NCBI RefSeq assembly: GCF_000482705.1
Contig: NZ_AXWO01000008.1
Location: 62,001-126,000 of the forward strand
Direction of reading: 5' to 3'
Length of the DNA stretch: 64,000 bases
DNA from: Glycomyces arizonensis DSM 44726
GTDB lineage: Bacteria > Actinomycetota > Actinomycetes > Mycobacteriales > Micromonosporaceae
In this document: one piece after another, positions 24,341 to 33,144 of the stretch
How the letters are laid out: every line of letters begins with the position of its first letter
Numbering within the stretch: position 1 is the first letter of the stretch
The notes under the pieces: model-generated
The model's database searches: none
What the model was told of the DNA's origin: nothing
The model's input: only the letters and a program-made list of their open reading frames with translations
Made by a program: the position numbers and the translations under genes

Positions 24341-25000
24341 TCAGCCGGTGGCGAGTTTGGCGGCGAAGGCGATCATGACCGCGCCCACCAGGCCGTTCCC
24401 GGCGGCCGCGAGGCGACGGCGTTCGCGGAAGAGGCGCGCGAAGCGGTCCCCGGCGACGATGAGCGTCGACAGGTACGCCACCGAGCACGTCTGGAGGATC
24501 ACGTACAGGACCAGGTAGCTCAGCACCGGCCACTGGTAGTCGGGATCGGTGAACTGGACGAAGAACGCCACGAAGAAGAGGATGGCCTTGGGGTTGAGCA
24601 GGCTCGCCACGAGCGCGCGCACGTACGGGCGCTCGCCGCGCACCGGCGCGGGGGCGGCGTGCGCGGCGCCGGTCTCGGCCGGGGCGCCCCGCCTGGCCGC
24701 CCTCCAGGTCTTCCAGCCCGCCACGAGCAGCCCGGAGGCGAGATAGGCGAGGTAGGCCACCCCCGCCCAGCGGACCGCGTTGTAGAGGATCGGGGAGGCC
24801 GCGAACACCGAGGCGAGGCCCGCGGCCGAGGCGACCATGAGGACCGAGTCACCGCAGAACACGCCCGCGGCCGCCGCGAACCCGGCCCGGCGCCCGCGTC
24901 TGGAGGCCACCGACAGCACGTACAGCGAGTTGGGGCCGGGCAGCAGGATGATCAGGACGGTGGCGGCGATGTAGGTCCACAGGTCGACGGTGCCGAACAT
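24341..25000 (-). CDS. leuE: LysE/RhtB superfamily exporter, LeuE-like
   Basis: The 219-residue protein has six predicted helices with the LysE signature ILLPGPNSLYVL near the N-terminus, GVFCGDSVLM, and the conserved LLNPKAILFFVAFFVQF in helix four. The order and spacing follow E. coli LeuE, which exports leucine and analogues, closely enough that I assign LeuE-like; amino-acid specificity is inferred. A basic/Ala-rich cytoplasmic loop (about 105-125) separates the halves. ATG 25000 is the start that fits the family. No Lrp-type regulator is adjacent. Confidence 0.75.
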   Translation of the reverse strand: MFGTVDLWTYIAATVLIILLPGPNSLYVLSVASRRGRRAGFAAAAGVFCGDSVLMVASAAGLASVFAASPILYNAVRWAGVAYLAYLASGLLVAGWKTWRAARRGAPAETGAAHAAPAPVRGERPYVRALVASLLNPKAILFFVAFFVQFTDPDYQWPVLSYLVLYVILQTCSVAYLSTLIVAGDRFARLFRERRRLAAAGNGLVGAVMIAFAAKLATG

Positions 25001-25127
25001 GGGCGGGTCCGATTCTCTGGCGGGCGGCTCGGGAAGGGGGTGGCGCGACGGCGCGTTCGCGCCGCCGCTGAGCCAGCTTACGGCCGCCCGGCGGCGCCCG
25101 CCAACCGCGATACGTGCCGCGGTGATG

Positions 25128-25574
25128 TCACGGCCAGCGCGGCACCTCCTGGCACGGGTGCAGGTCCGCATCATCCTCGGCGTGCGAGTTGACCTGGGCC
25201 ACTTCGGTGCCGAAGACCATGTAGTCGTGGACCTCGGTGAGGACCGCGGGGTCCTCGGACAGGCCCTGGTCCTTCGCGGCGGCGTCGAACAGGTCGATAA
25301 AGCGCTGCCGCTGTTCGTCGGTGATGGCGAGGCCCCGGTGCGCGGCGAGGAGGGTGGCGAAGCCGCCCAGCTCGTCGGTGTAGCGCGAGGCGCCGCCGAA
25401 GACCTCGGACAGGAAGGCGGTCAGGTGGTCGACGTGGTGAGCGGCGCCCTCACCGAACAGCGGTTGGAGGAGCGGGTCGATCAGGACCGAGGCGTAGAAG
25501 GCCTCGACGGTGCGGCGGATGCCCGCCTCGCCGCCGAGCCGCTCGTACATGGTGGTGGTTTCCGTATCGGTCAT
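25128..25574 (-). CDS. Truncated haemoglobin
   Basis: The 148-residue protein has the 2/2 globin pattern: MYERLGGEAGIRRTVEAFY with Phe/Tyr at the B9/B10 region, PLFGEG with the CD1 Phe40, and HRGLAI with the probable proximal His79. The C-terminal GTEVAQVNSH and ...VPRW tail are as in group II-like truncated globins. Such proteins bind O2, NO or peroxide in redox defence. A GGAAGGAAA ribosome-binding site precedes ATG 25574. The downstream LeuE-like gene and upstream hypothetical gene are on the same strand but spaced. Confidence 0.8.
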   Translation of the reverse strand: MTDTETTTMYERLGGEAGIRRTVEAFYASVLIDPLLQPLFGEGAAHHVDHLTAFLSEVFGGASRYTDELGGFATLLAAHRGLAITDEQRQRFIDLFDAAAKDQGLSEDPAVLTEVHDYMVFGTEVAQVNSHAEDDADLHPCQEVPRWP

Positions 25575-25639
25575 CGGGGTTTCCTTCCACGATGGGACCC
25601 GTTGGCGGCCAATCGGTCCGCCGATCCGACTGTATCCGA

Positions 25640-26101
25640 TCAGATCGCCTGGTACGCGTCGTAGAGGCTCGCCAGGCGCCCGTGCAGCTCGTCGAGTTCG
25701 GCTTCGGAGACGCTGCGGCTGTCCTCGAACGAGAAGATCTCGGGCAGGTGCCACAGGATGGTGTCGTGGTCGATCTTCCCGCCGATGAAGGGCCTGGCGG
25801 CGCGGATGAGCGGCGGCAGGGGCGGGTCGGCGGGCCTGCGGCGGACGGAGTCGTAGACGCACAGCGTCCGCGTCCCGTCCTCGCCGGTCTCGACCGCGCA
25901 CGGGTAGATGGCGTTCTCGTCGGTGGGCGGGGACATCAGGACGTAGACGGTGCCGGTGTCCGCGTCGCGTATGGGGCGGTTGTGCGGCAGGCACCTGAGC
26001 AGCGCCCACAGCCGGGCTACGGCATCGCGGCGGTTCTTGGAGTAAGCGCCGAAACGCCAGAGGATGAACGCTCTGCGGGCCTTGGTCAGCAACATCGTCA
26101 T
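25640..26101 (-). CDS. Hypothetical protein
   Basis: This soluble 153-residue protein has a basic N-terminal half (MTMLLTKARRAFILWRFGAY) and a predicted alpha/beta core with IRDADTGTVYVLMSPP, TRTLCVYDSVRRR and an acidic helical end SEAELDELHGRLASLYDAYQ. I know no family for it. ATG 26101 or 26095 are both possible; neither has a strong ribosome-binding site. It is 65 bp upstream of the globin gene on the same strand and might be co-transcribed. Confidence 0.55.
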   Translation of the reverse strand: MTMLLTKARRAFILWRFGAYSKNRRDAVARLWALLRCLPHNRPIRDADTGTVYVLMSPPTDENAIYPCAVETGEDGTRTLCVYDSVRRRPADPPLPPLIRAARPFIGGKIDHDTILWHLPEIFSFEDSRSVSEAELDELHGRLASLYDAYQAI

Positions 26102-26321
26102 CACGGTACGGGCCGCCGCGGCGGGTCGTGTAGTCCAGTGCGGCGGGGGCGCTGCGCGGTTCCCTCGAACGGGGGAGGCGGCCCCCACCGCGGCGCGAGG
26201 CGGCGGGCGGCCGGAGCGCGGACAGCGGCGGGCGACGCCGCCGGAGCGAGGCGGCCCGAGCGGAGGAGTCCGCTATGGAGCCGCGGCGCCGAGCGGTCGA
26301 CGGGCCCGGCGCCCGGCCCGG

Positions 26322-27371
26322 TCAGCTCTCGTCGAGCTTCGGGAAGACGAGCTCGCGGATGATGAGGCGGATAGCGGCGTAGAACGGGATCGCGAGGATG
26401 ACGCCCACGACGCCGAACAGGGCCGCTCCGATGAGGACGCTGACGATCGAGGCGAGGTCGGAGACCTTGACCGCGCTGCGCATGACCGTCGGGTAGATGA
26501 GCCAGTTCTCCAGCTGCTGGTAGGCCAGGAAGAAGATCACCGAGATCAGCGCGGTCGTCGGCGAGACGGTCAGGGCCACCAGCGTGACGATGATCGCGCC
26601 GATGGTGGCGCCGATCTGCGGGACGAGGTCGCTGACGGCGACCACGACGGCCAGGATCGCGGCGTAGGGGATGCCGACGATGGCCATGAAGATCCATGAG
26701 GAGGCCCCGGCGACGAGTGCGATCGCCAGCGCGCCGATGAGGTAGGCGCCGACCTGCTGGAGGATCTGGTCGAGCAGGTCGGCGGCCCGGTCGCGTTTGG
26801 AGGCGGCGACGAGGCGCAGGGCGCCGCCGCGGATGCGGTCGTAACCGCCGAGGATGAACAGCGCCAGGATGACGCAGGTGGTGAACCAGCCGATCGCGCC
26901 CGCGGCCGTGGCGACGCCGCCGAGGAAGCCGCCGAGCGCGTTGGAGATGTTCTCGCCGGTCAGGAACGACTGGGCCTGTTCGAGGATCTTCGTCTCGCCG
27001 CCGAAGCGCTCCAGCAGTGAGCTGGACATGAGGTCTTCCCAGTAGCCGGGGGCGGCCTCGATGAACTCGCCGCCCTCGCGCACGACGATCGGGATGATGA
27101 GGCCGATGCCGCCGCAGACCAGCAGGACCAGGCCGAGGATCAGGATCGTCACGGCCAGCCAGCGGGACAGGCCCCGCCTGGTCATCAGCGTGACCGGCCG
27201 GTTCATGCCGATCGCGAGGAACCCGGCCACGACCAGGACGATGAGCAGGGTGCGCAGCTCGGTGACCGCCCACACGAGGGCGGCGGCGAGCGCGAACCCC
27301 ACGCCGAGCAGGATGCCCGCCGACAAGGGCGGGGTCTGGGAGAGACTCCTGCGGGTGGGCAGCCCTGCCAT
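26322..27371 (-). CDS. AI-2E family transporter (TqsA/PerM-like)
   Basis: The 349-residue protein has eight or so transmembrane helices and the family blocks VVAGFLAIGMNRPVTLMTRR, GALAIALVAGASSW, VSDLVPQIGATIGAIIVTL and YQQLENWLIYPTVM. Family members were proposed to export autoinducer-2 or act as Na+/H+ antiporters; function in actinomycetes is not settled. A large soluble loop at about 85-150 with SSLLERFGG is characteristic. It follows the sugar-epimerase operon but a hairpin at 27422-27444 separates them. Confidence 0.8.
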   Translation of the reverse strand: MAGLPTRRSLSQTPPLSAGILLGVGFALAAALVWAVTELRTLLIVLVVAGFLAIGMNRPVTLMTRRGLSRWLAVTILILGLVLLVCGGIGLIIPIVVREGGEFIEAAPGYWEDLMSSSLLERFGGETKILEQAQSFLTGENISNALGGFLGGVATAAGAIGWFTTCVILALFILGGYDRIRGGALRLVAASKRDRAADLLDQILQQVGAYLIGALAIALVAGASSWIFMAIVGIPYAAILAVVVAVSDLVPQIGATIGAIIVTLVALTVSPTTALISVIFFLAYQQLENWLIYPTVMRSAVKVSDLASIVSVLIGAALFGVVGVILAIPFYAAIRLIIRELVFPKLDES

Positions 27372-27421
27372 GTCCGAACCTCCGGCTCGATGGGTTCCGG
27401 TGATGTGAGCAGGTTACCGGG

Positions 27422-27444
27422 CGCGCCCCACCGGGTGGGGCGCG
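27422..27444 (-). terminator. 10-bp hairpin ending the RR/HK/GT/epimerase operon
   Basis: CGCGCCCCAC pairs perfectly with GTGGGGCGCG around a three-base loop, seven bases beyond the epimerase stop on the minus strand. It is the likely terminator before the AI-2E transporter gene. Confidence 0.6.
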
Positions 27445-27450
27445 GCGCCG

Positions 27451-28482
27451 CTAGCGGAGCGGATCGGTGGCGAAGGCGGTCATGCCCTCGGCGAAGCCGG
27501 TCTCGGCGCGGAAGCCGATCGCCTCGGCCGCGAGCTCGGGCGAGGCGACGACGTGGCGGACGTCGCCGAGCCGGTACTCGCCGGTGACGACGGGCCTCGG
27601 CGCGTCGGTGAAGCCGTCGGCGAGCGCCTCGGCCATGTCGCCGACGCTGTGCGGTTCGCCGCTGGCGACGTTGCAGGCGCCCGTCCAATCGGAGTCGAGG
27701 GCGAGGACGTTGGCGCGGGCGACGTCGCGGACGTGGACGAAGTCGCGGGTCTGCGCCCCGTCCTCGAACACGCGCGGCGCCTTGCCGGCCTCCAGGGCGC
27801 TGCGGAAGATGCTGGCGACCCCGGCGTACGGGGTGTCGCGGGGCATGTGGGGGCCGTAGACGTTGTGGTAGCGCAGGGCGCACACGTTCGCGCCGGACTC
27901 GCGGCCGTACAGGAACGAGAGGTGTTCGGTGTGGACCTTGGTGGCGGCGTAGACGTTGCGCGGGTCGAGCGGCGCGCCCTCGGTCACCGGGGCCCAGGCG
28001 AGGTCGGCGCCGCAGTCGGGGCAGCGGGGCTCGAACCGGGCCGCGTCGAGGTCGGCCTCGCGCCGCGCCTCGGCGCGGACGTCGCCGTGGCGCGGGCACC
28101 GGTAGCGGCCCTCGCCGTAGACGACCATGGAGGAGGCCACGACGAGGCGGCCGGTGAAGGAGCGGCGCCACAGGGCGCGCAGGAGGTTCGCGGTGCCGCC
28201 GTCGTTGTCGGCGACGTAGTCGGCGACGTCGTCGAAGTCGACGCCGAGGCCGACGCGGGCGGCCTGGTGGCACACCGCGTCGACGCCGTCGACGGCGCGG
28301 CGCACGGCCGCGTCGTCGGCGAGGTCGCCGACGATGAGCTCGGCCGAGTCCGGGAGGCGCTCGGGCGGCTCCTTGTGGGCGGCGAGGGAGTCGAGGACGA
28401 CGAGGTCGTCGCCGCGGGCGGCGAGCTGCTCGCAGACGGCACCGCCGATGAATCCGGCGCCGCCGGTCACCAGTACGCGCAT
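27451..28482 (-). CDS. NAD-dependent sugar-nucleotide epimerase with zinc-ribbon insertion
   Basis: This is an extended SDR with GGAGFIGG (7-14) for NAD and the catalytic Tyr178-x3-Lys182 in NVYAATK. Between the core strands it carries an insertion with Cys129-x2-His132 and Cys154-x2-Cys157, a likely structural zinc site. I know this insertion from dTDP-L-rhamnose 4-epimerase-type proteins, so a nucleotide-6-deoxysugar epimerase is the best guess; UDP-glucose 4-epimerase-like activity is the alternative. Last gene of the four-gene operon, 21 bp after the membrane transferase gene, so it probably supplies a sugar nucleotide for envelope glycosylation. Confidence 0.75.
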   Translation of the reverse strand: MRVLVTGGAGFIGGAVCEQLAARGDDLVVLDSLAAHKEPPERLPDSAELIVGDLADDAAVRRAVDGVDAVCHQAARVGLGVDFDDVADYVADNDGGTANLLRALWRRSFTGRLVVASSMVVYGEGRYRCPRHGDVRAEARREADLDAARFEPRCPDCGADLAWAPVTEGAPLDPRNVYAATKVHTEHLSFLYGRESGANVCALRYHNVYGPHMPRDTPYAGVASIFRSALEAGKAPRVFEDGAQTRDFVHVRDVARANVLALDSDWTGACNVASGEPHSVGDMAEALADGFTDAPRPVVTGEYRLGDVRHVVASPELAAEAIGFRAETGFAEGMTAFATDPLR

Positions 28483-28503
28483 GGTTTCAGCCTTCCTGTG
28501 CGG

Positions 28504-29790
28504 TCACCACTGCACGCGCAGTGCGGCGGTGAGGACGAGTGCGACGGCCAGTTGGAGGACCAGCCAGGGGCGCGGGCGGGGCAGGGCGCATCCGGCGAGG
28601 AGCACCAGCGGCATGAACGGCTGCCAGATCCGCTCGGTCTCGGACGAGGACATGCCCGAGACGTCGGCGACGGCGACGGCGGCGAGGCACGAGCCGACGA
28701 CGATCCACATGCGCCGCTCCCGCAGGCGGGCGAGGGCGACGGCGGTCGCCGGGCCGAGCGCGAGCGCGAACACCGCGGGGTTGGCGATGAGGAAGTACCA
28801 GTAGCCGCGTGCTGTGGCCACGCCCGCGTAGTAGCGCTCGCGGGTGGTCGTCAGTCCGTCGAGCCACCAGTAGCCCCACAGCAGCGGGGCGAGGACCACC
28901 AGGCCTGCCAGTGCGCCGCCCGCGACGAGGACGCCCCAGCGGCGGCGCCAGAGCGCGACGGCGATGACGGGGATGACGAGCAGGCCGCTGGAGAACGACA
29001 GCATGAGCCCGGCCCCGGCGAGCAGCCCCCCGGCGGCGGTCAGCACGGCGGCCTTCGCGCCGGTGCGGTTCGTGGCGAGGATGAGGCAGGCGACGGCGGT
29101 GAGGGTGACGCCGCCGAAGACGATGTCGGCGTTGCTGTGCCAGAACGCGGCGGGCGCGACGACGAGGAAGGGCGCGGCGCGGCGGGCGAGGCGCTCCCCC
29201 GCGACGTCGCGGGCGATCGCCAGGGCGGCGAGCACCGCGGCGGCGACGGCGAGCGAGATGACGGTGTTCTCGAACAGCAGGCCCTTCAGGCCGACCTGCG
29301 CGGCGGCCCAGAGGAACAGGACCAGGCCGGGCGGGTGCGACTGGAGGTGGACGGGGAAGTCGTTCGTCGACTGGATGCCGGTGTACGTCTCCAGGAACGG
29401 GCCGACGCCACCGGCGTCGTCGACGTAGTGAATCGGCTCGCCGTAGTTGCGGTGCAGGTCCTCCCACGTGCCGGGGTGGGAGTGGGCGTAGGCCAGGGCG
29501 AGACCGAAGGCGATCGCGGCGAGCGCGGTGGCGAGCGCCGCCCAGCGCCAGCGCCACCGGGCGGCGACGGCGGGCAGGAAGGCGATGATGAGCGCGCCCA
29601 CTGCCGCCGGGACGAGCAGGTGGGCCCCGAAGTGCCACTCCCAGCGGCCGTACAGGGGGATCGCGCCGAGCGCGAGGTGCTCCTCGGTGACCGCGTCCTT
29701 GTACTGGCCGAGCCTCCACACGACGGCGAGGAGCAGGGCCCAGCCCGCGAGGACGGAGGCGGTCAGGACCGCCGTGCGCCGATCGGTCAC
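28504..29790 (-). CDS. GT-C-type membrane glycosyltransferase
   Basis: This 428-residue polytopic protein has about ten to twelve helices. The first large outer loop has LHRNYGEPIHYVDD and NDFPVHLQSHPPGLVLFLW; the HPPG block is typical of mannosyl/arabinosyl GT-C enzymes that use polyprenyl-phosphate sugars. It probably glycosylates a lipid or wall glycan outside the membrane; donor unknown. The GTG start at 29790 overlaps the sensor kinase stop (GTGA), so the two are translationally coupled. The downstream epimerase belongs to the same transcript. Confidence 0.7.
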   Translation of the reverse strand: MTDRRTAVLTASVLAGWALLLAVVWRLGQYKDAVTEEHLALGAIPLYGRWEWHFGAHLLVPAAVGALIIAFLPAVAARWRWRWAALATALAAIAFGLALAYAHSHPGTWEDLHRNYGEPIHYVDDAGGVGPFLETYTGIQSTNDFPVHLQSHPPGLVLFLWAAAQVGLKGLLFENTVISLAVAAAVLAALAIARDVAGERLARRAAPFLVVAPAAFWHSNADIVFGGVTLTAVACLILATNRTGAKAAVLTAAGGLLAGAGLMLSFSSGLLVIPVIAVALWRRRWGVLVAGGALAGLVVLAPLLWGYWWLDGLTTTRERYYAGVATARGYWYFLIANPAVFALALGPATAVALARLRERRMWIVVGSCLAAVAVADVSGMSSSETERIWQPFMPLVLLAGCALPRPRPWLVLQLAVALVLTAALRVQW

Positions 29791-31010
29791 CGGACGCCCC
29801 CGGCGGGGAGGCGGACGGTGAAGCGGCAGCCGCGCCCGGCGTTGGCGACCGCGACGGTGCCGCCGTGGGCCTCGATGAGGCCGCGGGTGATGGCCAGGCC
29901 GAGGCCGCCGCCGCGCTCGTCCCTCTGGCGGGCCTCGTCGCCGCGGAAGGCGATGTCGAACACGCGCGGCAGGTCGGGCTCGGGGATGCCGCCGCATTCA
30001 TCGGTGATGTGCACGAGCGCCGCGCCGTCTGCGCCGTCCGCCTCGATGAGGACGGTCCCGCCGGGAGGGGTGTGCCTGACGGCGTTGTCGAACAGGTTGT
30101 CCAGGGCGCGGCAGAACTCGCGGGCCGAGACCTCGACGGGCGGCGTCGGTGCGAGGCGCTCGACCACGGTGACGCGCTTGACGTCGGCGGCGGCGCTGGC
30201 TCCGGCGAGCGAGTCGGCGACGGCGTCGCACAGGTCGACCTTCTCGGCGCCGAGCCGGAGCGAGCCGCTGTTGATGCGGGAGAGTTCGAACAGGTCGTCG
30301 ACGAGCGCGGTGAGGCGTTCGGCGTCGGTGCGGATCTGGGCGTGGTAGCGCTTGACGGTGGCGTCGTCGTCCACGACGTCGTCGTCGAGCGCCTCGGCCA
30401 TGGCTCTGATCGTGGCGAGTGGGGCGCGCAGGTCGTGGGAGACCCAGGCGATGAGCTCGCGCCTGGACGATTCGAGGGCGCGTTCGCGCCTCTGGGATTC
30501 CTCCAGGCGGCGGGAGACGTCGGCGAGCTCGCCCGCGAGGGCGGCCAGTTCGCCGGGACCGGTGACGGCGGGCGCGCGCTCGGCGCTGATGCGGCCGTCG
30601 CGGCCGACCATGGTGCGGGCGTAGGCGCCGACCTGCTGGGCGCCGGCGCCGATGTCGTCGCCGAGCTGCCAGGCCGCGCCGAAGGCGACGCCGGAGGCGA
30701 CGATGAACACGACAAACAGGAGCACGAGATCGTGCAGGGAGATGAACATGGCCAGCGCGGCGGTGACGACGCCGGTGGCGGCCACCAGGACCGAGGAGAG
30801 CGCGACGGTCATGGTCTGGACGCGGGCGGGGCGGCGGCGCAGGCGGCGCAGCACGAGTCCTCCGGCGATGCCCGCGGCGGAGGAGGCGACGGCGGCGATG
30901 CCGATGAGGACGGCGATGTCCTGCGGCGGGAAGTCGAAGGCGACCGCGAGGGCGGCGGCCGCGGCGAGCGCCACGGCGAGGATGAGCAGCGAACCGGCCC
31001 GGCGGCGCAT
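29787..31010 (-). CDS. Two-component sensor histidine kinase
   Basis: Domain order in 407 residues: an N-terminal membrane part with four helices (about 7-26, 33-52, 70-90 and 95-117), a HAMP-like linker, the phosphoacceptor helix with ELIAWVSHDLRAPLATIRAMAEAL, and a HATPase with N box DNLFDNAVRHT, G1 ECGGI and G2 RGGGLGLAI. Almost no extracytoplasmic loop is present, so the signal may be within the membrane. The ATG overlaps the response regulator stop (TGATG). It forms a pair with the regulator; targets are probably the co-transcribed glycosylation genes. Confidence 0.85.
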   Translation of the reverse strand: MRRRAGSLLILAVALAAAAALAVAFDFPPQDIAVLIGIAAVASSAAGIAGGLVLRRLRRRPARVQTMTVALSSVLVAATGVVTAALAMFISLHDLVLLFVVFIVASGVAFGAAWQLGDDIGAGAQQVGAYARTMVGRDGRISAERAPAVTGPGELAALAGELADVSRRLEESQRRERALESSRRELIAWVSHDLRAPLATIRAMAEALDDDVVDDDATVKRYHAQIRTDAERLTALVDDLFELSRINSGSLRLGAEKVDLCDAVADSLAGASAAADVKRVTVVERLAPTPPVEVSAREFCRALDNLFDNAVRHTPPGGTVLIEADGADGAALVHITDECGGIPEPDLPRVFDIAFRGDEARQRDERGGGLGLAITRGLIEAHGGTVAVANAGRGCRFTVRLPAGGVR

Positions 31011-31696
31011 CAGGCCTCCCACCGGTAGCCGACGCCGCGGACGGTCGTGAGGTGGAGCGGCGCGGAGGCGTCGTCCTCGATCTTCTCGCGCAGTCGGCGG
31101 ACGTGGACGGTGACGGTGGAGGTGTCGCCGATGCGCCAGCCCCACACGGTCTCCAGGAGCTCCTCGCGGCGGAAGGCCCGGCCCGGGTTGGTCAGGAAGC
31201 ACACGAGCAGGTCGTACTCCTTGGTGGTGAGCGTGACGGTCTCGCCCTTGCGGCGGACCTCGTGGGCGGTCGTGTCGATCTCGATGCCGCCGCCGGTGAG
31301 GAGCTCGGCGACGGCGCCGCCGCGGGAGCGGCGCAAGACGGCGCGGACGCGGGCGGCGAGCTCGCCGGGCGAGAACGGCTTGGTGACGTAGTCGTCGGCG
31401 CCGAGGTCGAGCCCGGTGATGCGGTCGTTCTCCTCGCCGAGCGCGGTCAGCATGACCACGGGGACGGCCGTGGCCCGGCGCAGGCGGCGGCAGACCTCGA
31501 AGCCGTCCATGCCGGGCATCATGAGGTCGAGGACGACGAGGTCGGGGAGGGTGGCGAGGGCGCGGCGCAGGCCGGTCTCGCCGTCGGGGGCGTAGTCGAC
31601 CTCGAAGCCTTCGCGGCGGAGATAGCGGGCGACGACGTCGGCCAGCGCGGGGTCGTCGTCGACGACCAGTACGCGCGGGTCGGCTTCGGAGTTCAT
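31010..31696 (-). CDS. OmpR/PhoB family response regulator
   Basis: The 228-residue regulator has a receiver domain with acidic pocket VVDDDP (12-17), phospho-acceptor Asp57 in LVVLDLMMPGMDG and switch Lys in YVTKPF, then a winged-helix DNA-binding domain ending TVHVRRLREKIEDD and TVRGVGYRWEA. First gene of the minus-strand operon RR-HK-GT-epimerase. Divergent from the DUF2064-GT2 gene across 113 bp, which it may also control. Confidence 0.9.
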   Translation of the reverse strand: MNSEADPRVLVVDDDPALADVVARYLRREGFEVDYAPDGETGLRRALATLPDLVVLDLMMPGMDGFEVCRRLRRATAVPVVMLTALGEENDRITGLDLGADDYVTKPFSPGELAARVRAVLRRSRGGAVAELLTGGGIEIDTTAHEVRRKGETVTLTTKEYDLLVCFLTNPGRAFRREELLETVWGWRIGDTSTVTVHVRRLREKIEDDASAPLHLTTVRGVGYRWEA

Positions 31697-31809
31697 GGGA
31701 ATACCTTGACCGATCTGGGAGCGCCCCGTCTTCCTTTGGGCCGAGACTTTCGAAGACCGTAAGGTTTTCCCGGCCTCGCCCGGGCCGCCCGAAACGTACC
31801 ATCGCTTCC

Positions 31810-33120
31810 ATGCAGCGGACGCATCTCCTCGTCATGGCGAAGGCGCCAGTGCCCGGCCGGGTCAAGACCCGGCTCACCCCCGAGCTGACCCCGGCCGAGG
31901 CCGCGGAGGTGGCGGAGGCGGCGCTGGCCGACACGCTGGAGGCGGTCGCGGGGTGCGGGGCCGAGCGGCGCATCGTCGCGCTCGACGGCGAGCCGGGTCC
32001 CTGGCTGCCCGAGGGTTTCGAGGTGGTCGAGCAGGTCGGGGGCACGTTCAACGAGCGGCTGGCCGCCGCCTGGGCGGCCGCGGGCGGCCCGGGGCTCCAG
32101 ATCGGCATGGACACGCCGCAGGTGACGCCGAAGCTGCTCGACGCCTGCCTCGCGGTGGTCGCGGGCGGCGGGTACGAGGCGGCGCTGGGGCTGGCCGAGG
32201 ACGGCGGCTGGTGGGCCCTGGGCATGGCCGAGCCGCACCCGGACGCGTTCCGGGACGTGCCGATGAGCGAGTCCGACACCGGGCTGCTCCAGCAGAAGCA
32301 ATTGCACGCCTTGGGATTGACCGTGGCGGACCTGCCGCTGCTGCGGGACCTCGACGACGCCGAGGACGCCTTGGCGATCGCGGCGCTGGCGCCCGGCACC
32401 CGCACCGCGCGGCGGGTCGGCGCGCTGCTGGGCGGCTCCGATGGCGCCGAGACGGCTGCGGTGGACGTGGTGCTGCCGGTGCTGAACGAGCGCGAGGCGC
32501 TGCCGTGGGTGCTGGAGCGGATGCCGGAGGGGTACCGGCCGATCGTGGTCGACAACGGCTCCGACGACGGCTCGGCCGCCCTGGCCGCCGAGCTCGGCGC
32601 CGAGGTGGTGCGCGAGTCGCGGCGCGGCTTCGGCTCGGCCTGCTACGCGGGGCTCGCCGCGTCGAGCGCGGCGGTGGTGGCGTTCATGGACTGCGACGCC
32701 TCGCTGGACCCCGGTGACCTGCCGAAGGTGTGCGCGCCGGTCCTGGGCGGCGAGGCCGATCTCGTGCTCGGCGCTCGGCCGCCGGAGGCGCTGGCGCCGC
32801 ACAGCCGGATCGCGAACCGGTATCTGGCAGGGCGGGTGCGCCGCCACTGCGGCGTGCGCGCCACCGACATCGGGCCGATGCGGGCCGCGCGGCGCGAGGC
32901 GCTGCTGGGCCTGGGGATCACCGACCGGCGCTCGGGCTGGCCGCTGGAGATGGTGCTGCGGGCCGGGGACGCCGGGTGGCGGATCGCCGAGCTGCCGGTC
33001 CCCTACCGGCCGAGAGTGGGCAGGAGCAAGGTCACCGGCACGGTCGGCGGGACCCTCCGCGCCGTCAAGGACATGCGCGCGCAGCTGGCACGGGCCCGCC
33101 GGGCCGCACGCGAACGATGA
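31810..33120 (+). CDS. DUF2064 (CofC-like) and GT2 fusion glycosyltransferase
   Basis: Residues 1-205 match the DUF2064/TIGR04282 family (MAKAPVPGRVKTRLTP, IGMDTPQVTP, EDGGWWALG), a nucleotidyltransferase-like fold related to CofC. Residues 215-436 are a family 2 glycosyltransferase (VVLPVLNEREALPWVL, IVVDNGSDDGS, FMDCDASLDP with a D-x-D-like acidic motif). Fusion of these two is known in actinobacteria. The GT2 half probably makes polyprenyl-phosphate sugar or a related glycan; the N-terminal half may make or bind a nucleotide sugar. Together with the membrane transferase across the promoter it suggests one glycosylation pathway. Confidence 0.75.
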   Translation: MQRTHLLVMAKAPVPGRVKTRLTPELTPAEAAEVAEAALADTLEAVAGCGAERRIVALDGEPGPWLPEGFEVVEQVGGTFNERLAAAWAAAGGPGLQIGMDTPQVTPKLLDACLAVVAGGGYEAALGLAEDGGWWALGMAEPHPDAFRDVPMSESDTGLLQQKQLHALGLTVADLPLLRDLDDAEDALAIAALAPGTRTARRVGALLGGSDGAETAAVDVVLPVLNEREALPWVLERMPEGYRPIVVDNGSDDGSAALAAELGAEVVRESRRGFGSACYAGLAASSAAVVAFMDCDASLDPGDLPKVCAPVLGGEADLVLGARPPEALAPHSRIANRYLAGRVRRHCGVRATDIGPMRAARREALLGLGITDRRSGWPLEMVLRAGDAGWRIAELPVPYRPRVGRSKVTGTVGGTLRAVKDMRAQLARARRAARER

Positions 33121-33144
33121 GGAACGAGAAGGGAACACGCGATC

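Noticed and set aside
31011-32555. N-terminal extension of the sensor kinase frame
   Set aside because: The true start overlaps the response regulator stop (TGATG). The rest is a shadow of the regulator and of the GT2 fusion on the other strand.
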